This document shows, one piece after another, positions 44,421-56,096 of a stretch of DNA of 64,000 nt. The notes under the pieces were generated by a model, which saw nothing but the letters and a program-made list of their open reading frames with translations, did not search any database and was not told the origin of the DNA. Where the stretch lies: the NCBI RefSeq assembly GCF_000003815.2, contig NC_049986.1:3449814-3513813 (forward strand). The letters are read 5' to 3'. How positions within the stretch are numbered: the stretch's first letter is position 1; each line of letters begins with the position of its first letter. The stretch comes from Branchiostoma floridae (taxonomy: Eukaryota > Chordata > Leptocardii > Amphioxiformes > Branchiostomatidae). The position numbers and the translations under genes were made by a program.

Positions 44421-45815
44421 TTTTTCGAAAGCGACAAAAATCACGTACCACACCTTCCATTCAGAAAATTTTCAACATGATATTACATGAAGCCATTCAA
44501 CAATTTCCATTACGATAACTAGGTGTATGTACCGCTATAAGCTCCTTGTGATGTGGGTACATTTATTATTGCAGTGTTATTATTGCAAACTTTTTTTCTT
44601 CAAGAAGGGCATACGTTTTAATAATTATCAAGCAGGTGGAGCTAGGTCCTGTGTAGTAGGAGTGTTTGTTTTCTTTAAGATGAAAACTTAAGTCTCCTTC
44701 TTGTTTTGTATGAGCCATTTCCTAAACGGAGACGTCTCGAATTTTAAGAAGAGTTTACTCTCCTGTCGTATTTTTTTTTTCTGAAAAATACCAGAACCAA
44801 CAAGTTAACTTGATGTGGCTTTATCTATATATTTCATTTTCCTTCTTTGTTAAGTATATAATTCTGTATACGACTGTTAAACTGTTTTACTTTGTATGCA
44901 ATCAGCCATCTGAGCCAATCTTAGTGTAACAACTTCCTGTGCTCGTTTTCAATCTGAAACTTTACAAAGATGTAATATACTTACATTTATATGTTCCAAA
45001 AAGATCTATAGTTAAAACAATGAAATAATAAACACCATACCAAATAAGACAGTCTGGTACATCATGGCATAATGCTGAATCACAAGAATAACAGCCAGTA
45101 AAAGAAAACAACAGGTAAACAACGAGCGCATCCGAAAATGAATTGCCTGGCATCAGAAGATGACTCGTGGCCAGACTGATCTACGAATAGATTGTTTTTT
45201 TCCCGTATGGTTCAGTCGGTATGAGGATTACTTTTTGTCTGGTTATGATATTACAAATGTCAAACTATGAATGAAAAATGACATTTGGACCAAGATCTTT
45301 TCTGATTTTAAAGAAAGCATAGCGTAAATTCATTTTGCTCTTCTAAATATGTATAATTAGTAGACAGCAAATAAGTAGTCTGATAACGAACAAAGTGACA
45401 CGTATATGAGTGATGCACACATGTTTGTATTTATGCAGACGTGATTCGAACAAAGCCAATGCTCGAGGCAGTTTGAAAGTTCGAGCTGTTGTTGCTAGGC
45501 GACAAAGGCGTCACCATTTCCACGAGACTAATTAAAGCCGTCTATCTTCATAGGAAAAATCCGTCGTCTTCTCCCACTGAGTATACGAGAGATAGCAAAT
45601 ACTCAGAGTGACAGGGCAGCAAAAACTCGGAAACGAGCGGGGGAAAAGGCTCAACCCGTTTGATACAACAGGCAGAAACCTCGGTGTGGCCCGGGGCAGT
45701 CCAGCAACCATCCATCCATCCAACGAAATCTTGGAATCACATCACGTCAAGCATTGTCACAAAGCTGACTGAAAACCGTACCGAGAGCCGCCATAACAGA
45801 CAACTGAGAGAAAGC
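44421..45815. other. Upstream region of the NHL-repeat gene
   Basis: 45200-45560 has a diverged direct copy at 50890-51260, for example 'AGTCGGTATGAGGATTACTT' against 'AGTCGGTATGATGATTACTT', then 'GGCGACAAAGGCGTCA' against 'GGCGACGAAGACGTCA'. This shows the promoter region was included in the tandem duplication. No core promoter element stands out. Confidence 0.6.
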
Positions 45816-46265
45816 ATGGCACAGGCAAGTCCTTCTAATTTTGGCAATGGGGAAGATATCTTCGGATCAGATAACAATATTGCTAATTTCTGCATCCAGC
45901 CATATGCAGTGAAATACCAGGAAGACCTTGAATCTGCCCATGGGCCAGCCGACTGTGAAGTCATCCCGCCATACGTTGTTAAATACCAGGTGCATGACGA
46001 CAGTGGGAGTGATTCCCCACTTGTAAAGACGGGTGTTGCAAATCAAAACGGACAAACAAACGTCGCCTCTGATGACGTGGACATTGAACCATATGCTGCC
46101 GCATACATGGACCAGGTTGACATACCCAAACAAGATCGGCCTTTTCCAAGCCAATGGCTGCTTCAAACACCACCGACAATGTCAGCGAGGAAAGACAAAA
46201 TTTCCCGAATGCGCTTCATCCAAATGCGATGTACGTGCCAAACGTCCAACACACTGCAGCTTGGG
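45816..46265 (+). CDS. NHL gene exon 1: cytosolic tail with PYxxxY motifs
   Basis: ATG with A at -3 and G at +4, then 'MAQASPSNFGNGEDIFGSDN'. The frame runs to about 46135 ('DQVDIPKQD'), then continues in a different frame with 'SAFSKPMAASNTTDNVSEE' and 'HPNAMYVPNVQHTAAWG'. The switch implies one missing base near 46134. Donor GTAAG at 46266. Confidence 0.75.
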
Positions 46266-49018
46266 GTAAGATTCAGATTCAGCTTTATTTCTGACTTGGC
46301 ATGTGGTTTTCAATATGAGATGCAAAATACACATGAAATGCGCCATCATTCACAGAATCGCTTGACAGTGATAAATTGACGTTAAATGTTGATGCATAAA
46401 TACAACTTTTAAAATTCGACAACGACCGTATCAAAATCTAGACATAATAGAATTAACAATCTTTACTGATTAACTAGAAACAAGATATGTGTTCATATTT
46501 GACTATGCGCACAGTTGATTGCGTGCCAATTTATTTAAGGCAGAACTTGTCTCACACTTATCAATATTAAACCGAAACAATTCGTCCTGTTTATGAAACA
46601 TGTTTTTATATGCTACTCGTTGCCAAAATCTGAAGATGATTTTTTCCCCATTTTTACAATTATAGATAAATATTTTCTATGAGTTATATATTTGGGTATT
46701 TTTGTTCCTAACAGAACGCTCTAGAATCCAATTTATGTATTTTTAGTTCCCTTGCTGTTTTATCTTTAGAGTGCACACGTCAACGGGTGTGCGTGGCTGT
46801 TACAACGATCACAATCCTGATGTTGTGCATCGTCGGCGGAGTCTTTCTCTGGTCATTCTTAAGCACCGACCCACCTTTGGTAGGCTTCTGCCGTATTGTG
46901 AAGATTTTGTCCTACATACACAAGGCTAGTTCTTGTGGTCAACTACGAACATTGCCATTACCGGACACTCTTTTGTATCCCGACTGAAGTCATTCGTTCG
47001 GCGTCGTACTACGACAGCCTCCGGACGAGCAATTTGTCCTAATTTTGGGGTATCTAACGTAGACATTCAGTTTCATGGCGTGCCGGGCTGCACCATCCCA
47101 AAATATTACGCTAGTGTGTTCCCGATTCTGCAGCAAACCAGTCCTCACATTGTGTACGTAGAGCTAGGGCACAACGATATCTGTAGACGCCAGTGGGCTC
47201 CAGAAACCATAGCTCATGATCTAGTAGCTTTGGCACGCAAAATCTCCGAACACTTTGTTAATGAAGTTTTGCATTTGACTTATAGTTATCTCAATGAAAT
47301 AGTAATTGTGGATATATTTTCACTACTGTTTGTGTTTACGTGTGTGTGTTTGTGTGTGTGTGTGCGCGCGTGTGTGTGTGTCTGTGTTTCGCAAGGAAAG
47401 AATAATTGATTTTAATTTGTCTCGGGCATGATATTTATACATGGTGATGTTTAAAGTCCAAGCATGATATGGTCTTGACATTTGGGTGAAAGATAGATTT
47501 CGACATCAGGACAAGATGGGGTAGGTTTGAGCTCCCTAACGTGACATTTGGAACTGCATGGAGATTTTTGTTAAGAAATTCGAAATCGGATAAATGAAGA
47601 AGGAACGACCCAAATCCATCATTTTAGGCACGCAAGTAGTTTAACAAGGATGCTCATAATGATATACATGATATGCAATTGATGCGTTGATTTGAATTAT
47701 CAATTAGGAAATTGTATGATATAATTGGACTTGTATGATATAATTAAACTGGACTTCAGTTAATGTAGCACATGTAATGTATGATACTTGGAACATTGAC
47801 AGACACTTAATATGCAAAGGACGAACTAATTTGCCTAATTTAGGCAACAAAAGCAAAACAGATAAATGATAACTGATGGGAATTCTATACATGTGTAAGT
47901 TTGTCGATGTTGAACATCACCATGTATAAATTATTTAGATATGGTAGTTATTTGCATAAAATCTACCACAGCTTTAAAGATTTCATGGAGGCATGAGGCT
48001 TTAGCTAGTTCCAGGATACTTTTGAAATTGGCCCCAATGTATTCTTCCAAATTGAGTACAGATTGGTGGAAATTATTGAGTCATCGTGCAATAGACGAAA
48101 ATCAACGTCAAACAAATTAAGTGCAACCTAAGCAATTACGATGAACTAATAACAAGATGACCCTCTCTCTACAGCTGACAACGACTTTGGCTACTACCTT
48201 TACCTCTGGTCCGACTGAATGCTGCAGTACTGTCCCCACACCACCGACAGTCTCCAACAGCTCACAACGCGAAGGTAAGGGTAGCGTAAAATTTGTCTGA
48301 GTGTGGGGTATTGAGGGTTCAAACTGGACAAAGTCCATATGTGTCATTGTGCCAAGAATTTGCACACTTAACCTTAAGTTAACCGGGGGTCGTGGGCTAA
48401 AAGTACCTGCGCCAACTTTGACGTCGTATAGATCCGAAACGGCTTGTGCTTAAACTTAGTGACTTTCCTAGAATATTGTTGGCAACAATTTACAAAAATA
48501 GATTACTAAGTGTATATTTTTCGTGTTTTCTGAAAGACAAATTACGTCATAATGATATAACTTTTCAGGAATTATACAGCTGAAAGAACATATAACCCTC
48601 TGCAAATTTGGTGATCGTACAGTAAGCCGTTTTGAAAATACTAAAGGGGGGCCGAATGAGAAACCTTGACATATATAGACGAAAGAAGAGAAATTAAAGT
48701 ATAGTTGCTCAAGGAAGTAATCACTTACATGACTGTACAGTTCTACAGAGCCCCGGTCTATACTGATTTGCTAATAGTTTACGAATAGGCATTGCAAGTT
48801 TTGTTTCTAGACAAGATGCTAAATTAACTGTGAGAATTTTCAAGTTTGGAATCCATATACCACTAGACAGAAAACATTTGTAGGCAAATAACGCATATTT
48901 CAACCGTCTCTAACCCATTCAAAAAGATCAGTTCCAACCGTAAATTTATAAAGTTATCCCCCGTGCGAGAATGGAATCTTCTTGTGTCACTTCCAATTAA
49001 AATGGATTAGTTCATTGT

Positions 49019-49071
<53 letters not shown>

Positions 49072-50010
49072 GACTATTTTACTTACAGTGTTTATTACTC
49101 CTTGCAGAACATCATGACAGATGCATAAAGATGCAGAAAATCACCTTTGGTGGGAGAGGAAGGGGACCTGGAAATTTTAAAGAAAACTACGGAGTGGCTG
49201 TGTCAGCTGACAGTGAGATATTTGTGACTGACTTGATTCCCAATCGAGTTCAAGTCTTCAGCGTGAATGGGACATATCTGCGCCTCTTCCCAACGGTAGT
49301 GCCGGGTGAAAATAAAAGAATGTATCCTTTCAGTGTTACTATTGACGTAAAACCTGGATATCTATGGGTAGTGGGCAGTAGAGCCTTATACAATACTGAT
49401 GCTTATGTCGTGCAGTACAGTACGGACGGGCTGCCTATAAAGAAATTTGATGTATGCTTTATGAATCAGAATCTCAATCCCCATCCCCACATTGCCATAG
49501 ACGTGCACAACAACAAAGTTATATTGGGAGAGGGAATGCAATAATGATTTTTCACCGAATGGCTCTCTCGTTCGGAGTTTTCAAGCGTTAAGTAAAGAGC
49601 GTGGCATGGGAATCAATGGTGTGACATCTGACAACGAAGGAAATATCCTGCTGACGGACTACAAAAGTATTCAGAAGTACAGTCACTATGGAAATTTGGA
49701 ACTCAATAAGGGCCCACTGAAATCCCCCAGAGATATTTTGATGGACCCCTTCGGTCATATCATTGTGGCAAACATTGGAAACAACAGAATAGACATGTTC
49801 ACAAGCCAAGGGGAGTTTGTCCGCACTGTCGCGAACATTACAGACCCGTGGGGTCTGGCCATTGGACCGGATGGACAGTTGGTTGTGACTAACCCACATG
49901 ACGGCACTGTTACCATCTTTCCACGCCGTGTGATGTTTCCTAGAAAGGAGACACCACTCTGCCACACTCCAGGGACAATAGTAGCTTCTGGTACTCCTTT
50001 CTATTACTAA
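45816..50010 (+). CDS. Type II single-pass membrane protein with NHL repeats (frame broken twice)
   Basis: Exons 45816-46265, 46770-46879, 48175-48274 and 49108-50010 join with GT-AG junctions and consistent phases, about 521 codons if the breaks are allowed for. Order: N-terminal tail with three motifs IQPYAVKY, IPPYVVKY and IEPYAAAY; a membrane segment 'VAVTTITILMLCIVGGVFLW' at residues 159-178; a Thr/Ser/Cys-rich stalk; then at least three NHL-type beta-propeller units ('YGVAVSADSEIFVTDLIPNR', 'GVTSDNEGNILLTDYKS', 'PRDILMDPFGHIIVANIGNN', 'GLAIGPDGQLVVTNPHDG'). With no signal peptide, the tail would face the cytosol and the NHL domain the outside (inference). NHL repeats usually bind protein or RNA; no enzyme function is implied. 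One base appears missing in exon 1 and two in exon 4, so this is a recent pseudogene or carries sequencing errors. A decayed copy follows at 53410-54301. Confidence 0.8.
46770..46879 (+). CDS. NHL gene exon 2: transmembrane segment
   Basis: Acceptor ATCTTTAG, donor GTAGGC. It encodes 'ECTRQRVCVAV' and the membrane helix, ending 'SFLSTDPPL'. Confidence 0.8.
46933..47310 (+). pseudogene. SGNH/GDSL-hydrolase-like relic in the NHL gene intron
   Basis: A 126-codon frame with 'IAITGHSFVSRLKSF' (block I position, GHSF for GDS) and 'PHIVYVELGHNDICRRQW' (block III GxND). No initiator or block V Asp-His; it fades into a GT repeat at about 47336. Such frames are common in repeated elements of invertebrates (recollection), so a transposon-carried domain is more likely than a host esterase. 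Confidence 0.5.
47336..47390. repeat. (TG)n microsatellite
   Basis: Interrupted TGTGTG / GCGCGCG tract. Confidence 0.9.
47440..48010 (+). mobile_element. CCTCCATG-family 3' fragment
   Basis: 'GATATGGTCTTGACATTTGG' matches 2841 onward. It ends 'TTTCATGGAGGCATGAGGC' and CTAGTT. In intron 2 of the NHL gene. Confidence 0.6.
48175..48274 (+). CDS. NHL gene exon 3: Thr/Ser/Pro stalk
   Basis: Acceptor CTCTACAG, donor GTAAGG. It encodes 'LTTTLATTFTSGPTECCSTV' then 'PTPPTVSNSSQRE'. Phase 0 in, phase 1 out, matching both neighbours. Confidence 0.75.
48371..48655. mobile_element. TTAA-family element fragment, copy F
   Basis: 'GGGCTAAAAGTACCTGCGCC' and 'AACTTTGACGTCGTATAG' at the left, 'CCGTTTTGAAAATACTAAAG' and a G-run at the right: both ends of the family with most of the middle deleted. 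Confidence 0.55.
49020..49068. repeat. (GA)n microsatellite
   Basis: About 48 bases of GA, 40 bases before the exon 4 acceptor. Confidence 0.95.
49108..50010 (+). CDS. NHL gene exon 4: NHL-repeat domain, frameshifted
   Basis: Acceptor CTCCTTGCAG. The frame runs 'HHDRCIKMQKITFGGRG' to 'NNKVILGEG' at about 49534, then resumes two frames away from about 49560 with 'GINGVTSDNEGNILLTDYKS' to the stop at 50008-50010. Compared with the copy at 53576-54301, single bases are missing near 49535 and near 49556. The rest is intact and about 90 percent alike by eye. Confidence 0.8.
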
Positions 50011-50159
50011 CATTAGACGTTATCTTTACTAGTTCTACTACTGAGACCAAAAAAATACACGTAGCTCCACTTGTCTCCAAAGTTGAGGCTCATTGACATT
50101 TCGCTCTTTCGCTCTTTTTCTGACCCTGATTTATTGTGAAAGTGAAGGCTTATGGAGAA

Positions 50160-50830
50160 CATGTCTCTTGTATAGGTTTTACTGCATATCAATTAATGGT
50201 CAGGTGGCTGTTTTCAGATGTGGTCGTTTGAATAGGATTGACTGTACATCAATGGCCAGGTGGTCCTTATGTAGAAGTGATCACTGGTATATGTTTGTGT
50301 ATTGATGGCCTGGAGGTCTTTATGTAGAGGTGATCACTAGTACAGGTTCCAGTGCGTATTAATTGATAGGTGATCCTTATGTAGAAGTGATCACTTGTAC
50401 AGGTTTGTGTATTAATGGCCAGGAGGTCTTTATGAAGAGGTGATCACTAGTACAGGTTTGACTGTACATCAATGGCCAGGTGGTCCTTATGTAGAGGTGG
50501 TCACTTGTCAGGTTTGACTGTACATCAATGACCAGATGATCCTTATGTAGAAATGACCAGTAGTACAGGTTTGACTAAAGTGTTCAGGTGGCCCTTGTGT
50601 AGAATTGGTCACTTGTATATGCTTGACTTTGTGAAAAAAAACTTTCCTTTTGTAGCGTTGGTCGCTTCTGCAGGTTTGACTTTGCATAATAATGGATAGG
50701 TCGTATTTTTATAGACTTTTGCCACTAATGACTGTATTTAAATGACCAGGTGGTCCTTATGTAGAGGTGGCACTTGCACAGGTTTGAAGGTATATCAATA
50801 GCCAGGCGGTTCTTACTCAACAAGGCGATA
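50160..50830. repeat. Tandem repeat, about 57 bp, some eleven diverged copies
   Basis: The unit core is 'GGTTTGACTGTACATCAATG' then 'GCCAGGTGGTCCTTATGTAG' and 'GTGATCACT'. The core resembles the terminal sequence of the CAAACCTGC TIR family (518-1365, 8458-9786). Confidence 0.85.
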
Positions 50831-52189
50831 TTCTATCATATAACTAAACGTCCCCCCCCCCAAAAAAAATATGCTATGATAGATTAGTTTTTGTTGGCGT
50901 TGGGGGCAAAGTCGGTATGATGATTACTTTTTGTCTGCGGATGAGATTACAAGTGTCAGACTACGGAAAAAGTAACATTTCACAAAAAGCGTTGTTTCTA
51001 CTGTTTAATATTCGACCAAGAAGTTCTATTTCATCTCTTTAAGCAAGCATACTGGAAATTCATTTTGTTTTGCTGTACTATTTTCTTCTACAAATGTAAA
51101 TAGACAGAAAAGAAATTTCTGAAATGCATATTAATGTAGACATGTTTACACGAAGGCAACGCTTTAGGGAGAAGAGATATTGCTGCTAGCTATATATAGG
51201 CGACGAAGACGTCAGCATCTCCACGCGACTGATTAAAAAACCGTGCTGTTTTCATAGGAATAAAGAATTGTCTGCAACTTAGCGTTCGTCTGCTCCCATG
51301 TGTGCTTTATATACTAGACGTAGCGAAGACAAGTTCTCTGTTGAGCTAAGACGGCCCAGGCACGCTCGATTTGTGTCCGAGTTCGGGCGCGTGTTCCCTT
51401 GTCCCGCCGAATTCGAGCACGTGTTCCATGATGTTCCATTACGTAATTCGAACCGAACGCGCGTTCGAACCTGTGGTTATTTGCGACTTTTCAACGTTAA
51501 CAGGCACCGTAAAGACCCTTTATCCTTGGTGGGTGTATATGCGGTCAAGTTATGACATTTACGGCTTTAGTCCCAGCTCAAAATGAGAGTACTGATCTTT
51601 TTTGTACTCAAGCTTTACCTATTATCCCTTTCGTATCAAAATTGTCCGAGGTTATTTTGTGTAATCATTTAATGTTTTTGACTATGGTGCATTTTCAATG
51701 AAAAATTTAAAAAAAAAGGTCGTTTCTGATGTTTTTGGCACCCCAAAAAACAATATATCCTAATTTAAAACAAAATACCCTCGGATAAAAATGAAAAGTT
51801 TAAGGTTGGCTTTCATCCTTTAGAATTTCATAATTGAAAGTCTTATTTCCAGCAGGGACTAGACTAATGAAATAAACAACACTTTTTTTAACCAAAATGT
51901 TTATTTCTAACCCAAAATCCGGTGTGTAGAAAAAAAAATCACAAGTATTCAATGTGTTTAAAGTAGTACTAAAAAGTTTCATCGTAGTGCGACCGACCAA
52001 TCAAAAGTTACGATCGATGTATAGAATACTACTTTATTCCAGGCCATGGGCCGCCTTAAGCCAACAGAGTTATAGGGCGAAAAAAATCGGATTGGAATAA
52101 TCAGGGGAATTGACACCATCTGTCTGATATTACAGGCAGAAACCTCAGAGTAGCATGTCACATCCAACCATCATTTCAAATTGCGGATT

Positions 52190-52956
52190 TAGAGTTTGTA
52201 CTATTGAACTATTGCAAAATTACTCTCGGCGTTCCCAAAAGCTCTATTAAGGTCAGGGGTGAGCTTGGAGTTTTTCCTTTATACATTGATTCACAAACAC
52301 AGTTGATAAAATACTGGCTTAGATTACATAGTCTTCCAAATGACAGACTCGTAAAAAAAGCTTACAATACTTCTGTTCAGCTACAACAAGACTGGGCTGT
52401 CCATGTACAAGACATGCTATGTAGACACGGCTTCCAAACTGTTTGGCTCAACCCTGCCGTGAATGCCAATCAGTTTGGAAGTTTATTCAAAAACCGCCTG
52501 ATAGACACATTTCTATCTGGCTGGAGACAAGAAATAAGAAGTCTAAGCAAACTTAGTACTTATTGCAAAATCAAAAAAGATTTCTGTCTTGAAAATTACC
52601 TTTTAACTGTTCAAAACAAATCCTTTAGAAATATCATTACGAAACTAAGAATTAGTGCCCACTCCCTACAAATCGAAAAGGGTAGACATCACAACACACC
52701 AGCCAGTGAGAGACTGTGTCCAACATGCCATGATAATATTGAAAATGAATCCCACTTTATAATGGATTGTCCAACTTATGATAGAGAGAGACAAAAAATG
52801 TTACAGTCTATTAAATGCAAATCTGATACAATGTTACCACCTACCAAGACAGAAATGTTTAATATGTTATTATCATGTCCTGCTGATATATCTGCCTATG
52901 TCGGTCAATTTATATATAACTCATTTAAAAAACGAGACAATATTATAATATCATGA
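52190..52956 (+). pseudogene. LINE reverse transcriptase C-terminal domain, inserted fragment
   Basis: A 250-codon frame without the polymerase core. It holds 'LRLHSLPNDRLVKKAYNTS', 'ISAHSLQIEKGRHHNTP' and the zinc-finger-like 'CPTCHDNIENESHFIMDC' (C-x2-C-x7-H-x4-C), the standard tail of CR1/Rex-like LINE proteins. It ends with 'AYVGQFIYNSFKKRDN' and a stop. 5' truncation is typical of LINE insertion. It interrupts the 5' region of the second NHL copy, giving a relative date: insertion after the tandem duplication. Confidence 0.85.
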
Positions 52957-53540
52957 ACCAGCACATAATGCTAGCCTAATTGTAAATATTATACACCATG
53001 TGTAAAATAGATTAGTCACTTAGAACTCATGTACTAGTAGTTAAACTGTTCTGTGTGTATTGTATGTACAAGTTGCCAAACACTGTATCATCTACAGTTG
53101 TCGTGCAATTAAGTTCTTCTTCTTCTTTCATCCTACCAACTCTCAAACACAGTTTTGCATTACACATCACGCTAAGCATCATTACAAAGTTGTCTGAGAA
53201 CCTTACCAGCTTACTTGATTGAATTAAATGGTACTTGGAGCACAATGTTGAATGCTTTATTATGAACGCGAGACTAGTAGGCATTATATAGGACTTCTTT
53301 AAATTGAAATTAGATATTTGATAACTTTGATGCTGATTTGAAAGTTGAAATTTGAAGAATGGTGATTTAAAAGACGAAAGAAGTACAAAGAAAACAACAA
53401 GTGCTACCTAATCCTTGTAGAAAATCAGGAGAGATGAAGAAATATGAAGAAGATCGCCTTTGGTGGGAAGGAAAATCACCTGGAAATTTTAGAGAAACCA
53501 ATGAAGTGTTTGTACCAGCTGATAGGCATTTGAAACTGGC

Positions 53541-54301
53541 CTGTTAATAATGAGACATACCTCTTCCCAACGGTAGTGCCGGGTGAAAATAGGAGACTGT
53601 ATCATTTCGGTGTTGCTGTTGATGTGAAACCTGGATATCTCTGGGTAGTGGGCAGTAGAGCCTTATACAATACTGATGCTTATGTCGTGCAGTACAGTAC
53701 GGACGGACTGCCTATACAGAAGTTTAATAAACGCTTCATGAATCAGAATTCCCACCCCCACATTGCTATAGACGTGCACAACAACAACGTTATCGTGGGA
53801 GAGGGACATGCAATAATGATTTTTCAACCGAATGGCTCTCTCGTTCGGAGTTTTCAAGCATTAGATGAAGAGCGTATCGTGGGAATCAAAGGAGTTATAT
53901 CTGACAACGAAGGAAATATCCTGCTGACGGACTACAAAAGTATTCAAAAGTACAGTCACTTTGGACATTTGGGACTCCATAAGGGCCCACTGAAATCCCC
54001 CAGAGATATTTTGATGGACCCCTCTGGTGATATCATCGTGGCAAACAGTGGAAACAACAGGGTAGACATGTTCACAGGCCACGGGAAGTTTGTCCGTACT
54101 GTCGCGAACATTACAGACCCGTGGGGTCTGGCCATGGGACCGGATGTGACTGGCCATGTGACTAATCCACATGACGGCACTGTAACCATCTTTCCACGTC
54201 GTGTGAGGTTTCTTAGAAACGCTTTAGTAAAGGAGGCACCACTTAGCCACACTCCCGAGACAATAGTAGCTTCTGGTACTCCTTTTTATTACTCACATTA
54301 G
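53541..54301 (+). CDS. NHL-repeat domain, surviving 3' exon of the second copy
   Basis: An open frame of about 250 codons from 'LFPTVVPGENRRLYHFGVAV' to the stop at 54299-54301, with four NHL-like units including 'GVISDNEGNILLTDYKSIQK' and 'PRDILMDPSGDIIVANSGNN'. No in-frame ATG with good context at its start and no membrane or tail exon upstream. The last unit reads 'GPDVTGHVTNPHDG', losing the pattern seen in copy 1. Not frameshifted where copy 1 is. Probably untranslated, but the open frame suggests recent loss. Confidence 0.65.
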
Positions 54302-54539
54302 ACGTTTTCTTACTAAGTTCTACTACTGCATTCTCCTACTCAGAGGAACCACAGTCGTGTCAAAACTCTTTGTGGTCACCTCTGCTGTCTGGTGCACTCA
54401 GATCAGTTACTGACTGCCCTGCTTATAAACATTAATGAGCTTAATGGAAATCAGCCAATCAGAGTTCCTTTTCGCACTTTTGGTACTTTCCTTTTCGTAC
54501 TTTCGAAACAGTGCTAAAAGGAACGAAAAAGTACGATGT

Positions 54540-55165
54540 ATGAAGCAAACTGTCTGTGAGCAACGGTAACGTTTGTTACAGTCATTTCTGTACAACATTT
54601 TGTTAAGCAAGGTGGGATACAAATGACAGTGAACAGCCCTTTCTTGTTTCTTTAGAAAACCAGAAAAACTGTACAGCGTCACAAAAACGGTCATTTCTAG
54701 TCTTATACGTGGATAATATTACCGTGGCAACCATCGCACTCATTATGGTAACGCTTGTAACCGAATCTGGCGACAGGCATAAACCACCTCAAACAGCCTC
54801 CAAGATCAGTGACAGTAGCGATCTGACGTGATCGGTAGCGATCTGACGTGATCGGTCAGAGGGCCTGGTCAACTGGTTTCACCTACCGAACAACCATTCT
54901 GGGAACTGGATTGTTACATTTTTGGCTACTATTTGAATTCTTCGTTTCTTATCAGACGAAAGCCATTTTTTAGGGGGGTGAAATCCCAACCGTGACTATA
55001 ATAATCTTCTAAGCCATCAACCAATACGAATGTTGTTGTGCATCTTTTGTAAAACATTACAGGAGTTGTGGAAAAATGAAGGAACCAGTGATGTTGTCTA
55101 TAATTTGCTCCATATCAAGGCGTAAAGTCAGGTGACAGCATTTCGACATTTAAATGAGAACGAGC
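54540..55165 (-). repeat. Partial reverse copy of the TIR element at 23452-24299
   Basis: 'TTTAGAAAACCAGAAAAACTG' and 'ACATTTAAATGAGAACGAGCC' match the interior in reverse. The terminal repeats are missing. Confidence 0.7.
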
Positions 55166-55196
55166 CACATATCAGTTCATTCCTTTTTGCTTATAC

Positions 55197-55617
55197 TTGA
55201 ATAAACCTGCCATCATAGATGAATGTCAAGACTTTTTCTTCGGAACGTCTTTTAGTTACATTTACATACCGCGTTGTAAGAATTGCTCGATAATTATCTG
55301 TACTTTATACACCAAGGAAAGAAACGTCCTCTTCGATTTCATGCAAGATATGTTCCATGATTTCCTTTATTTAAAAAGTAAGAAAAAATTCATATTCCAC
55401 GTATGCAACTAGATAAACCATGTATTAATAATTACATCTTCCCTTATGTTTACAACTGTCTTAACAAGTGAGAAGAAATTGAATCTATCATACTTGCATG
55501 TAGTAGTCTCTGTAGATGTAGAAATATACGACTTTTCTTATATCAAGTTGTGCCTGATCGCTACGACCTATACTTGTTTTAGCACAAATGCTCAATAAAG
55601 GTATTTCATTCATTCAA
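55197..55617 (+). mobile_element. LINE 3' fragment with (ATTC)n tail
   Basis: A short frame 'YTKERNVLFDFMQDMFHDF' to 'KKKFIFHVCN' resembles the C-terminus of LINE proteins. The 3' end reads 'GCTCAATAAAGGTATTTC' and ATTCATTC. Confidence 0.65.
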
Positions 55618-56090
55618 TTATCAGCATATGTCACCTTTTCTAGGGGTGAATGAAGTTCTGTCTCCAATACAATTTGGCGTTTATCATTTCTGGTGTAAGC
55701 ATAACAGTGTTCTGAAGTTTTTATTGATAAAATCAATAGTACAAACCTAGTGCATGAGTTTGGAAAAAAAAAAAAATGATTCAATGAAATTGTATAAAAC
55801 TACCATGATACGAATAAACAGAATAGTCAGCAATATGAAGTTACTATAATAGTTCTGATATTAGTTCAAGCTGATCAGACTAAAAAAACAGTGAGACAGA
55901 AATTGCAATGAATGTATGTTGAATCATACTTAATAAAAGGGTTTCAAACAATACGGAAAAAGTGTACGTCCTTGAAAAGCACAACAATACTTCTCAAAGT
56001 CAAGATAAGAACGCCACGAAACAAAATGTTTACAACTATTGAAACATCTTTCCATCATTGGTATGTCTTAATCAATCATTAAAGTAGCTT
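55618..56090. other. Unassigned AT-rich sequence
   Basis: No frame or repeat end recognised. Confidence 0.5.
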
Positions 56091-56096
56091 GAGGAT

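Larger units (their letters stand above)
50890..54301 (+). pseudogene. Decayed tandem copy of the NHL gene
   Basis: The upstream region (50890-51290) and pieces near 52130-52190 and 53150-53215 match 45200-45790 of the first gene in order. Exons 1 to 3 are not recognisable; the 5' region is split by a repeat (about 51300-52030) and a LINE fragment (52190-53140). The last exon remains: an acceptor-like TTGTAG at 53417, a deletion of about 60 bases with an in-frame stop just downstream, then an open frame from about 53541. Confidence 0.75.

Noticed and set aside
45660-45815. Upstream in-frame start for the NHL gene
   Set aside because: The ATG at 45816 has a better context and precedes the recognisable tail; the extra 52 codons look like 5' UTR.
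49588-50013. 141-codon minus-strand frame
   Set aside because: Antisense shadow of the NHL exon; the same holds for 53861-54172.
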